Shown here piece by piece: positions 28,801 to 36,154 of a stretch of 64,000 bases of DNA (within the stretch, counting starts at the first letter, position 1; every line of letters begins with the position of its first letter). The notes below the pieces were generated by a model, which saw only the letters and a list, made by a program, of their open reading frames with translations, was not told the origin of the DNA and ran no database searches. The stretch is taken from contig JAUNBG010000001.1 of the NCBI GenBank assembly GCA_030527205.1, positions 124,001 to 188,000 of the forward strand, in the 5' to 3' direction. The stretch is from Planctomycetia bacterium (GTDB lineage: Bacteria > Planctomycetota > Planctomycetia > Pirellulales > Thermoguttaceae). The translations under genes were made by a program, and so were the position numbers.

Positions 28801-29157
28801 AGCGAGCCAGGTTTCCGGAATATCCCCGCCGCCAAGCATAAAAGTAAACTCCGAACCCGAAGGCCGAAAGACCGGCGATTCTATCGCGCATGTATTCGAT
28901 TCATGCGTCCGTTCGTCTGCGGTATCTTCCAACAGAGTAAGATAATATTGACCCTGCTTGGGGTAAGGAGTATAAAAATGAAATGTCTGGTCACGCGATC
29001 CGATCGGTTTCGTATTGCTCCCTTCGACGACGAACCAGTTTTCCTGGTCAAGGTTTCCCGATTCAAAGTCAAACGCAATTCTATTTTCGGCGGCGTCTGC
29101 AAAAAAGACCAGTATGGTCCAAAATAAGAGGGCACTTAAAAATTGATTACAGTTCAT
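25888..29157 (-). CDS. Exported HzsA-like (hydrazine synthase alpha-type) multidomain cytochrome
   Basis: A 1089-residue secreted protein. A signal peptide is followed by a jelly-roll-like domain (to about 190), a coiled-coil stretch (about 195-270) and a beta-propeller-like middle (LPDGRIVFSSSREPKYC, YEGHSSLLPDGRILYYR) resembling the middle domain of hydrazine synthase alpha. Two heme c sites are seen: CYGCH (773-777) and CVVCH (825-829). Such HzsA-related proteins are widespread in planctomycetes that lack anammox, so a hydrazine role is not claimed. AGGAG precedes the ATG. Two 60-base lines I counted here are 55-57% GC, against 40% for a nearby line outside, which suggests transfer. Confidence 0.72.
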   Translation of the reverse strand: MNCNQFLSALLFWTILVFFADAAENRIAFDFESGNLDQENWFVVEGSNTKPIGSRDQTFHFYTPYPKQGQYYLTLLEDTADERTHESNTCAIESPVFRPSGSEFTFMLGGGDIPETWLALCEVQENGDITELQQFRGKNEQTMDLVTLDMSPYSGKPLLFRFVDRGTGSWSYLHADDFKGVGTVDDEMTERRRRFVFTDILNNELESLIQSLQSSREMLSQLDESPKMSQRIENLIAECNRLRHENSATMTERRNQCKALRNQTATLARDIILAEPVVSEYPILYVSRPQYPYEHHNTETTYQTDDICTHLIPQSGSSLKLWYPKTGKVNLLLDVPKGIVRDPCIHFDGQRILVSLRWDINDDFHIYELDLSKYDSSTGPLKREDLTQLTYGPGLSDIDPQYLPDGRIVFSSSREPKYCMCNRHIMMNLHTMNGDGSNILQIGHSTLYEGHSSLLPDGRILYYRWEYVDRNFSDAEGVWTVNPDGTNHALFWGNNTESPAATVDPHVLPSSSSEFVCTMTACHISPWGAIGVIDRQRGLDGKEPVVQVWPQEAWDLIGTYTGSSYDNLINLHQFFEDPYPLDEDHFLAAGTIPKETQLPSGDGETDQPGTTGIWLLTMDGKMHLLHTDPIGCFDPMPLMTTEKPPIIIDRVDLTKETGSFYVTDVNEGFGMADVPHGMAKYLRIIESPEKRFWTYPSWWGVNALGAQQAPAMNWDDFGNKRILGIVPIEEDGSVYFTLPSDRFVYFQLLDENKEMIQSMRSGVIVRPGETNGCYGCHEDRLETPVSTQVTQAMLKAPQEMQLEFDREPFLFSYTAEIQPILDRYCVVCHDWPSEDSPPLERQAAEKVVLCGDLNPIFNCSYWEIRRKKLVHAIGSACAEKLKPLVWGARNSKLLDIMKNGHDQGGPIDQARDKLGIGQVDQSAREMTAAWIDLNAPYYPDFSTSFPNNPFGRSPLTFEETKQLTELTGYSEETGQMVQGNFVEKPLELNMSFTRPERSPCLGKWNTEELQKSEEYKTALALIQLGAERLKQAPREDMPGWKLTNPIEIKREEKYKVFQKRARLMQSAAARGEHLLDKDNQLPFEVCLPQ

Positions 29158-29299
29158 TATTGAAAAACTCCTGATTGATCACATTCATGGCACACAGAAT
29201 CTCTCGTTCGCGTCCCCTGCGGCTCTCTGGTGAACGCAACCTCATAAAAAACGGTCGGCACAGAACGAAACTCCGACCGTTAACAGAATTCGCAAATTT

Positions 29300-29644
29300 T
29301 TATTCTTCCGGACGTTCGACGATGAAGTTGGTTTCCCGCGTTGAAGACGTTATTTCTATGGTTAAATCGGTCGTATTCCGATTTCCATATTGGGGGGGAA
29401 TCAGAAACTGAATATCGGAATTCTGGTCGGAGGCTTTCGTATCCTGCGTTGGCGTCTTGCCAAACCTGACTGGCTGGCCTGGGAACCCCGCCGAACTTGC
29501 CGGCATTCCGTTTAATGCGTCCATAATAAAAACTTTATCGTTGCCCCGCGGTAACCCGTCGTTCGAATTGAGGGAACCAATCTGATAGACGCCGTCTTCG
29601 TTAAGTTTTCTCTGCGCGAAGGTTTGACCGTCATCGAATGCTGT
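29300..29644 (-). pseudogene. 5'-truncated carboxypeptidase-regulatory-like lipoprotein gene
   Basis: The frame runs from an in-frame TGA at 29645-29647 to the stop at 29300 without a usable start before 29524. Translation gives DDGQTFAQRKLNEDGVYQIG, then SLNSNDGLPRGNDKVFIMDA and a closing NTTDLTIEIT and NFIVERPEE. These correspond block by block to the intact lipoprotein at 22327-22770 (DGTFKMGFEKAGNGVPPGTY, KTTDIEVTV, DIVVDRPSK). The signal peptide, lipobox and first strands are missing, so this is best read as a remnant. An internal start at 29524 giving a 74-residue product cannot be excluded. It lies 140 bases upstream of the HzsA-like gene, in the same orientation. Confidence 0.7.
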
Positions 29645-29703
29645 TCATTTCTCATTTAAATTGCGTTCATGATGTTGCTGTGATCGGTAAAATTGGATGC
29701 AAA

Positions 29704-29741
29704 TATTATCTGCATTGTTCTCGCTATTATCTGCATTGTTC
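29704..29741. repeat. Two 17-base direct repeats spaced 21 bases apart
   Basis: TATTATCTGCATTGTTC occurs at 29704-29720 and again at 29725-29741. The 21-base period puts both on the same face of the helix, as with paired regulator sites. It lies between the zinc dehydrogenase stop and the lipoprotein remnant. Confidence 0.7.
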
Positions 29742-29783
29742 CGCCGCGCGGGAAAAACTCTTTGGGCATTTAAAGCATGCAGC

Positions 29784-30809
29784 CTAGAAATCGACAAGAC
29801 ATTTTAAAACGCGACCGCTTTTAACGGCGTCGAGCGCTTCGTTGAAGTCGGCGACAGGAAAACGATGCGTTACGAATTCGGCGGCGGATAATTTGCCCTC
29901 TCGAATCCAGTTGCAAAGCGGTTCCATCGAGGCGCGTTCTCGTTTGCGCGTCGGCCATTGATGAATCATGAGATTGAAATTATAGGGGCCGCTGGATTTA
30001 TCGAAAAGAAACGAATCTTCAGCCAAAACGCCATAAACGCAGATTTTTCCTTCCATTTTGATCATCGAAACGGCATGATTGATAATGCCCGGTTTGCCAA
30101 CCGCGTCAATAATGACGTCATATTTTCCGGCGACTTCAATTGCCGGATCATCAGGAGCGAAAGCGGCTGTTGCGCCGAATTCAACGGCTTTAATTCTTTT
30201 CCATTCAAGAACGTCAACGAGTCCAATCCAGTCCCAACCGAGCAGTTTGCCGAATTTGACAAAGCTCATTCCAACAGGCCCGCCGCCATAAATGAGAACG
30301 CGATCCGTCGGTTTGATGTTGAAAACGTCGATTCCGCCCATAACTTCGCGCCAAGTACAGAGAAGAGCCGCTTCGTCAGCGCCAATGTCGGAAGGGACAA
30401 CGTTTTGAACTTCATTCGATTCAAAGCAGCCATGCGCTTCGTCGGCGATTCCGGCGGCTTTCATTGCGTCGAAATCATTGGCCAGCGTATAATCGCAGAA
30501 TCCGCCCCAACCGGAGGAATAACCGGGTTCAAATTCAAAAAGCATTCCGCTCAACAGACGGTCGCCGACTTTGAAACTGGTTACTTTTTCGCCGACCGCT
30601 TCAACAATTCCCGTCGCTTCATGTCCTAAAACGAGCGGATATTGATCTTGTCCGATTCCAGGAAAATGTCCTGAAACGACTTTCGCGTCGGTCGAGTTGC
30701 ACATCGCACAAATATCGGTTTTGACCAGCGCCTGATAAGGACCCGGCGTCGGTTTTTTTAAATCGCGAATTTCAACCAGATTCGGTTCGGTTACAACAAC
30801 GGCTCTCAT
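29784..30809 (-). CDS. Zinc-dependent medium-chain (polyol-type) dehydrogenase
   Basis: A 341-residue cytoplasmic alcohol/polyol dehydrogenase. The N-terminal GroES-like domain has the catalytic zinc region CAMCNSTD (C37), GHEATGIVEAVGEKV (H63, E64), and the Rossmann part has LIYGGGPVGMSFVKFGKLLG. The four structural zinc cysteines of many relatives are absent, the segment reading GYSSGWGGFCDYT. ATG 30809 follows AAAGGAAAGA and is chosen over an in-frame start eight codons earlier. It begins 27 bases after the FGGY kinase stop and is the last gene of the run deoC, SMP-30, FGGY kinase, dehydrogenase, suggesting oxidation of a sugar alcohol or sugar. Confidence 0.88.
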   Translation of the reverse strand: MRAVVVTEPNLVEIRDLKKPTPGPYQALVKTDICAMCNSTDAKVVSGHFPGIGQDQYPLVLGHEATGIVEAVGEKVTSFKVGDRLLSGMLFEFEPGYSSGWGGFCDYTLANDFDAMKAAGIADEAHGCFESNEVQNVVPSDIGADEAALLCTWREVMGGIDVFNIKPTDRVLIYGGGPVGMSFVKFGKLLGWDWIGLVDVLEWKRIKAVEFGATAAFAPDDPAIEVAGKYDVIIDAVGKPGIINHAVSMIKMEGKICVYGVLAEDSFLFDKSSGPYNFNLMIHQWPTRKRERASMEPLCNWIREGKLSAAEFVTHRFPVADFNEALDAVKSGRVLKCLVDF

Positions 30810-30836
30810 TTTTTCTTTCCTTTCGTTTAACACAAA

Positions 30837-32375
30837 TCAATCGTTTGATAAAAAATCGGCAAGTTTTTCGTAAATATCGACTAACGAGAAATAAGATTGA
30901 TCGAAAATCGGCAAAAGTTTTTCATAAATCCGTTGATTTTCCTTGTTGGGATAGACAACATCGTCAACGGCAATAAAACGGTCAATAGCCGAGAAATCGT
31001 CAAACATTCCGCAGGCAACGCCGCCGATAATCGCTGCTCCCATTGAAGTCGCCTCTTCCAGAACGTTGAGTTTTTTGATCGGGCATTCATAAATATCGGC
31101 CATCATTTGTCGCCAAACAGCTCCTTTGGCTCCTCCGCCAATGACGAGCATGTCGTCAAAGCGAACCTGTTCGCGGAAAATGCGGACAATAAGTCCGAGG
31201 TTCATTGTGATTCCTTCCAGAACGGAACGCAATAAATCTTCCCGACTCGTTGCGAGATTCATTCCGATGAAAGCGCCTCGCGCATACGGATTCCAACGGG
31301 GCGATCGTTCGCCCAGCATATAAGGGAGAAACAAAACGCCATTCGCCCCAACAGGAGCGGTCTGGATTTTGCTGTTGATGAATTCATAAACGTCGAGTCC
31401 CTTTTTTTCCGCTTCTTCCGTTTCTGAAAGGCAGATTGTATTTTTCAGCCAGGCATAACTGGAACCCGCCGTTTGAACGGAACCGGTCGCATGAAGCAGT
31501 CCCGGAACGCAATGAGCCCAGGTCATTGTTCGCATTTTGGGGTCAAGAAGCGGTTTTTCCGTTGTCAAGCCAATCCAACTGGACGAACCGAGATAATTAT
31601 AGGCAACGCCGGGCGAAATGCTTCCGACGCCAACGCCGGCACAAGAGCCGTCCCCGCCGCCCAGAGCAACGGGCGTTCCTGCGGCCAAACCGGTTGCTTG
31701 TGCTGCTTCTGTCGTTATTTCGCCTAAAATATCTGTTGAAATTCGAGCGTCCGGGAAAAGCGAACGGTCAAGTTCCGCCGCATTCAGAATTTCGCCCGAC
31801 CATTCAAAAGTTGAAATATCAAACGCATTCATTCCGGAAGCGTCGCTGTAATCGGTTGCGATTTTTCCTGTCAGTCGATAATTAATATAATCTTTTGCGG
31901 CGAGCGAATATTTCATTTGCCTGAACAATTTCGGATGTTCGTCGCGGAGCCACATAATTTTCGTTAAAGCGTAAACCGACGCCAACCGATGTCCAACGAT
32001 CCGATAAAAACGTTCCGGATCGATTTTGGTCGCCAAAGATTGAGCTTGTTTTTCGCTTCGCTGATCGCAATAAATCATGCTGTCATAAAGAACATTTCCG
32101 TTTTTATCCAACGGCGTACAGCCCATCATTTGACCGGAAAGCGAAACGCATGCAATTCGTTTTGGGGCGATTCCTTCAAGGAGTTTTTGCGTCGACAGAC
32201 AGACGGCGCGCCACCAATCGCCGGGTTGCTGATCCGCCCAGCTTCCGTTATGATAATGCGTTCCGTGATCATAACTTTGCGTTTGACTTTTAACGAGTTT
32301 TCCCTCGGAGTCGAATAACGTTGCTTTATTTCCCGACGTTCCAAGATCATGCGCTAATAATAAATCGGGTTTCAT
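30837..32375 (-). CDS. FGGY-family carbohydrate kinase (xylulokinase-like)
   Basis: A 512-residue sugar kinase. The N-terminal phosphate-binding block is AHDLGTSGNKATLFD, followed by SLSGQMMGCTPLD and WADQQPGDWW; the second domain has GGGDGSCAGVGVG, FLPYMLGERSPRWNP and GGGAKGAVWRQMMADIYE, all standard for xylulokinase-type FGGY enzymes that phosphorylate ketoses. The exact sugar cannot be told from these motifs. It starts 31 bases after the SMP-30 stop and ends 27 bases before the dehydrogenase start. The dehydrogenase may supply its ketose (inference). Confidence 0.9.
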   Translation of the reverse strand: MKPDLLLAHDLGTSGNKATLFDSEGKLVKSQTQSYDHGTHYHNGSWADQQPGDWWRAVCLSTQKLLEGIAPKRIACVSLSGQMMGCTPLDKNGNVLYDSMIYCDQRSEKQAQSLATKIDPERFYRIVGHRLASVYALTKIMWLRDEHPKLFRQMKYSLAAKDYINYRLTGKIATDYSDASGMNAFDISTFEWSGEILNAAELDRSLFPDARISTDILGEITTEAAQATGLAAGTPVALGGGDGSCAGVGVGSISPGVAYNYLGSSSWIGLTTEKPLLDPKMRTMTWAHCVPGLLHATGSVQTAGSSYAWLKNTICLSETEEAEKKGLDVYEFINSKIQTAPVGANGVLFLPYMLGERSPRWNPYARGAFIGMNLATSREDLLRSVLEGITMNLGLIVRIFREQVRFDDMLVIGGGAKGAVWRQMMADIYECPIKKLNVLEEATSMGAAIIGGVACGMFDDFSAIDRFIAVDDVVYPNKENQRIYEKLLPIFDQSYFSLVDIYEKLADFLSND

Positions 32376-32406
32376 CGATAAACTTTCTGTTAATTTTGAA
32401 GGGAAC

Positions 32407-33591
32407 TCAATTCAACGGGAGAAAAACGATCGTTGCCTTTTTGTCATGTTTGGAATTGACTTTATCGGCGTCGCAAACCATATCGAAACAGGTTACTGCG
32501 AGCCGTCCGTTCCAAAGGCAGGGTTCGCCGGGCTGATTGAGTTCGCCTTTTAAGCCGTCGTTATCAGAAGATTGAGCAAAAAAGGAAATCTCTTTTCCGG
32601 TTGAATCGACTTTAGCAATCGCATTATTGGAAAAGTCCGCGACATAAAAATCTCCTTTGGTCGGATCATAACAGATGCCGTCAACGGTTCTCATAGCGAC
32701 TTTCGTTGCTTTATCGAGAAAATGTTCATCCGGCGTTCCGTCTTTTTTGTTTAACGGCGGAATCGGTTGACATTTCGCAAAAGGAACGACGGACGCGGGG
32801 AATAATTGGTTTTTGTCTTTGTTTTCAACAATTTTAAGAATAGTTCCGTCGCCGAAATTTCCGATATAAAGTTGTCCGTTTTTATCGAAAACGATCCCGT
32901 CGGCTCCGTATTGGCAGTCTTTATTTAAGGTTGGAAAAATTGCGTAAATGTTTTTATCGGCCAATGTATTCGTTATTTTGATATTTTGGGCGTCGATCGG
33001 AAATCGATAAACAGCGCTCAACAAAAGTTCAGACGAATCGGCTTTCTGTTTGGTTTGACGACAATAATCGGCAAACTTGATTTTGGGAAGGCAACTGACA
33101 GTTACATAAGCGAAACCGTCTCGAATTTTAACGCCGTTAGGATGAGAAAAACCTTCGGCAACGATTTTGATTTCGGCAACTTTGTTGTCTTTAATCGTTA
33201 AACGAAGCAGACGTCCCTGATTAAGTTCGCCGTTTTCGCCATTTCCGGTCGGCCAATTTTGATTATCGCAGAGAAAAACGGTTCCGTCGGGACCAAGATC
33301 AATTCCCATTGGATGAGCAACGCCAGTTTCATCGAGAACGGGAACTTCGAACCATTTGGAAACTTCGCCCGCTTGATTGATTCGAATAACGCAAGCCGGC
33401 CTGGAAATGTCTCCGAAATTCGGACAAGCAACCAGAAGATCGCCTGTTTCAGGACAAACAACCATTCCGTCTGGAGTCGAGACATAATCAGGAAGAATGA
33501 TGAAATTTGGAAAATCGTTTGCAAAAAGATTTTGTGAAGCAACAATATTGATTAGAAGCAATAAAAGCGTCAGTCTTTTGAATAAGAACAT
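32407..33591 (-). CDS. Secreted SMP-30/gluconolactonase-type beta-propeller protein
   Basis: A 394-residue protein with a signal peptide (MFLFKRLTLLLLLINIVASQ). Propeller blades of the SMP-30/NHL type are seen: TPDGMVVCPETGDLLVACPN, IDLGPDGTVFLCDNQN, GFSHPNGVKIRDGFAYVTVS, YGADGIVFDKNGQLYIGNFG and VDGICYDPTKGDFYVADFSN. Relatives are calcium-dependent lactonases, which here would open sugar lactones in the periplasm before uptake. AAAGGA precedes the ATG. It is the second gene of the deoC-led run and is 183 bases from deoC. Confidence 0.83.
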   Translation of the reverse strand: MFLFKRLTLLLLLINIVASQNLFANDFPNFIILPDYVSTPDGMVVCPETGDLLVACPNFGDISRPACVIRINQAGEVSKWFEVPVLDETGVAHPMGIDLGPDGTVFLCDNQNWPTGNGENGELNQGRLLRLTIKDNKVAEIKIVAEGFSHPNGVKIRDGFAYVTVSCLPKIKFADYCRQTKQKADSSELLLSAVYRFPIDAQNIKITNTLADKNIYAIFPTLNKDCQYGADGIVFDKNGQLYIGNFGDGTILKIVENKDKNQLFPASVVPFAKCQPIPPLNKKDGTPDEHFLDKATKVAMRTVDGICYDPTKGDFYVADFSNNAIAKVDSTGKEISFFAQSSDNDGLKGELNQPGEPCLWNGRLAVTCFDMVCDADKVNSKHDKKATIVFLPLN

Positions 33592-33774
33592 TTTTTTCCT
33601 TTATAAAAATATGTTTATCGTTTTTTTAATGCAAATTTTCAATGCGAACAACTATTCTGAAGTCGGAACGGAATGGACAACAGGTTTCGTCTTTGCGTAA
33701 TCCGATATTCGCTTGCGGATTTACGAATACAAAAAGTCAGGTTTCAAGTTTATATGGAAATTCAAGAAGCGAAA

Positions 33775-34452
33775 TTAGGATTCGTTTTTGATTTCGTTCA
33801 AAACTTTCAAACAAGTTTTAATGCCAATTCCAAAACGATCAACGCCGAGCTCATACATTTTTTTAATCGTTTCCAAATCGCGAATTCCTCCCGCCGCTTT
33901 GACATAAACTTTATCGCCAACCGTTTTTTTGATCAAAGCAACGTTTTCAAGAGTTGCCCCCGTCGGAGCCCAACCCGTTGACGTTTTGATCCAATCGGCT
34001 CCGCCTTGAACGGCGAGTTGAGAGCCGAGAACAATCTGTTCGTTGCTCAAATAATGGCATTCCAGAATAACTTTGAGCGGAACATTGCCCATTACTCTTT
34101 TAACCGCGGCAACATCTTCAACGACTTCCTTATACATTCCGGAGCAAAGAAAACCATAATTAAGAACCATATCGATTTCGTCGCAGCCGATCGAAAGCAG
34201 TTCTTGCGTTTGAAAAACTTTCGTCGATGTTGTTTCGCCGCCATCAGGAAATCCGACTGTTCCTCCCAATAAAGGACGAATCCCTTCTTGAGGCGAACGC
34301 TTATCGATAAGAGATTTGAGATAAGCGGCAAAACAGGGAAGAGAAAAAACCGCTTTACATTGATATTCCCAGGCGATTTTTTCAATATCTTCGACATCCT
34401 GACGATTGCAACCTCGAACTGCCGTTACATCAAGCATATTTGCAAAATTCAT
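33775..34452 (-). CDS. deoC: Deoxyribose-phosphate aldolase (DeoC/LacD class I aldolase)
   Basis: A 225-residue TIM-barrel class I aldolase that cleaves 2-deoxyribose 5-phosphate (or a close analogue) into acetaldehyde and glyceraldehyde 3-phosphate. The Schiff-base lysine is in DWIKTSTGWAPTGAT and the second lysine in VKAAGGIRDLETI; the early GTVGFPDGGETTSTKV and EIDMVLNYGFL blocks are also typical. GAAAGAG stands before the ATG. It opens a - strand run with a lactonase-like protein, a kinase and a dehydrogenase rather than nucleoside genes, so its substrate may be another 2-deoxy or branched sugar phosphate (inference). Confidence 0.92.
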   Translation of the reverse strand: MNFANMLDVTAVRGCNRQDVEDIEKIAWEYQCKAVFSLPCFAAYLKSLIDKRSPQEGIRPLLGGTVGFPDGGETTSTKVFQTQELLSIGCDEIDMVLNYGFLCSGMYKEVVEDVAAVKRVMGNVPLKVILECHYLSNEQIVLGSQLAVQGGADWIKTSTGWAPTGATLENVALIKKTVGDKVYVKAAGGIRDLETIKKMYELGVDRFGIGIKTCLKVLNEIKNES

Positions 34453-34518
34453 AATACTCTTTCTATTTTAAAAAGACTTGCTGATCGTTCCGTCCTCTGT
34501 TTTTTCTTTTAGACTAAA

Positions 34519-34584
34519 AGGAAATTCTAAAAACCCGCCGGGAACGGACGTCTCGTCCGCAGAAACAAGTTTTTAGAACTTCCT
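34519..34584 (+). repeat. Family 1 TIR element, copy 7 (internally deleted)
   Basis: Only 66 bases: both inverted ends are kept (AGGAAATTCTAAAAA and TTTTTAGAACTTCCT), together with GGACGTCTCGTCC, but the second half of the interior is lost. This is the pattern expected of a non-autonomous element. Confidence 0.8.
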
Positions 34585-34589
34585 CTCAT

Positions 34590-34650
34590 TTTTCTCTGCG
34601 TCTGGCGTTTCGCGCGAGATTAATAAAACCGTAATTTACAGTTTCAGTTA
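34590..34650 (+). repeat. Family 2 element, right end
   Basis: TCTCTGCGTCTGGCG, CGCGAGATTAATAAAACCG, then TTTACAGTTTCAGTTA match the right end of family 2. It directly follows family 1 copy 7. Nothing else was recognised in the rest of the 700-base gap up to 35163. Confidence 0.6.
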
Positions 34651-35163
34651 AATATGATATAATTTCGTAAGAGAATAGCAAATTGCCAACAATAAAATAG
34701 GTTCGCGATCCTTTTCTTTCTTCGAAGGCAAAAAAGACAGAAAATCTTTTTTCGCAGGAAAATAACTTAAAAAGGTTCAATGTTGCCGAAACAGGCGATA
34801 AACCTTGCTTCAAAGATCAGTCAGTCGTTATGGCTTCCGAAAATGAAGATCGAGAATTTCCAAAAGGCTTGAGCATAAAGAACGTTCTGGACAATCATTC
34901 TCAAGATTGTTGGAATCCGGCTCTCGTTTTCCAAGTCAGGCAACTGCTGCCGAATGATCCCGAAGCCGTTTGGGCGACAGGCTTCGTCTTCATTAATTCG
35001 CCCGTCGTTACGCAAAACCAACAGTCAGGGATTAACAGGTTTGAATTGATCTGTTGTCGAAATTCCCAGGGGAACTGGTTGGGATCGAAAAGCGTCTCGA
35101 AACATTTCATCCGTTTTTTTGATCTCATTATTGTTCGATCAAAACGATAGGAGCCGAATCAAA

Positions 35164-36075
35164 ATGCTTTGTAATATCGAAATATTTTGCTTTTCAACAG
35201 GTTATTTGATTGCTTTTGGACTGGAATTAATTCGTTCTCGAAGGCAAATTAATATTGACAACTTTTTTGCTCTTTTTCTTGTTGCTGTAATCAGTAATAG
35301 TTTCGTTCATTTTGCCTGCTTGATCTCTCATTTTCTTTTTCAAAATAATATGCAAATCGTTTCCGGAATGCAAGGTTGGTTTCTCTTGCTGGCTTGGGGA
35401 CTAAGTCTTTTCTATATTTATTGTTTGATTTTTCATTCCAATAAACAGTTTGGTTTATTCATTTTGCCTTTCGTCTTGCTTTTGATTGCAGGAAGTTTTT
35501 GTGTCGGAGAAACTTTTTTTTCCGAAAAAACAACCTTTCAATTGATTCGCGGGCTTCATGGGATTTCCCTGTTAATAACGACTTTATTGGTTCTTATCGG
35601 ATTTGTGACCGGCGGAATGTATTTCATGCAAAAAAGCCGTCTCAAACGAAAATCGTCTTTGCCGGGCAATTCGCTTTTCCCAAACGTTAATTTGCCAACT
35701 TTGGAATGGCTTCAAATTGCCAATCGACGAAGCATTAAACTTTCTGTCATTTTTCTTGGCATCGGAGTTCTCAGCGGTTTTGATTTGAACTTCCGCATGA
35801 TCAACGCCGGTTCCAATCACGGAAACCCTTTTGGCGACGCAATGATTGTCGGCACAACTTTTCTTTTTGGCATTATGATTCTTCTCTTGTCCATTTTATC
35901 CTGGACAAACCGTCTGAATGACGGGAAAAAAATTGCCCTTTTGACGATCTTTTGCTTTCTTTTTCTTTTGATTATTCTTCTCATCGGAATATTGAATCAA
36001 GCCCCTCATTGGAAGAAAACTCAGGAACTTGTTCGACAACAAAAACTTTCCGCTGCTCAATCTTTGATCAAATGA
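35164..36075 (+). CDS. CcsA/HemX-like cytochrome c assembly membrane protein
   Basis: A 303-residue polytopic membrane protein with about eight helices. The order and loops, for example LLLAWGLSLFYIYCLIFH, then RGLHGISLLITTLLVLIGFV and GGMYFMQKSRLKRK, match the HemX/CcsA-like proteins that bind or handle heme next to hemA in many planctomycetes. No hemA or other cytochrome maturation gene is near. ATG 35164 follows AGGAG by about ten bases and is preferred to the upstream in-frame start at 35119. The next gene (methyltransferase) starts 80 bases after the stop and may be cotranscribed. Confidence 0.72.
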   Translation: MLCNIEIFCFSTGYLIAFGLELIRSRRQINIDNFFALFLVAVISNSFVHFACLISHFLFQNNMQIVSGMQGWFLLLAWGLSLFYIYCLIFHSNKQFGLFILPFVLLLIAGSFCVGETFFSEKTTFQLIRGLHGISLLITTLLVLIGFVTGGMYFMQKSRLKRKSSLPGNSLFPNVNLPTLEWLQIANRRSIKLSVIFLGIGVLSGFDLNFRMINAGSNHGNPFGDAMIVGTTFLFGIMILLLSILSWTNRLNDGKKIALLTIFCFLFLLIILLIGILNQAPHWKKTQELVRQQKLSAAQSLIK

Positions 36076-36154
36076 CCCGAACTTTTGGTTTTGTTCTGGT
36101 CGATCCAAAGAGACTGGACTGAAAAATAACCCTTTGAACGATCAATAAACTATT

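Noticed and set aside
25888-29157. True hydrazine synthase (anammox)
   Set aside because: Only an alpha-like middle domain is present, no HzsB/HzsC genes adjoin, and such relatives are common outside anammox bacteria.
33673-33981. Similarity among short stretches with ACAGGCTTCGTCTT near 33680, 34980 and (inverted) 59130
   Set aside because: Only about 15-20 bases agree and no shared borders were found; too little to call a family.
34830-35150. 106-codon frame ahead of the CcsA/HemX-like gene
   Set aside because: No start signal, ordinary AT-driven composition, and it overlaps the mirrored frame on the other strand.
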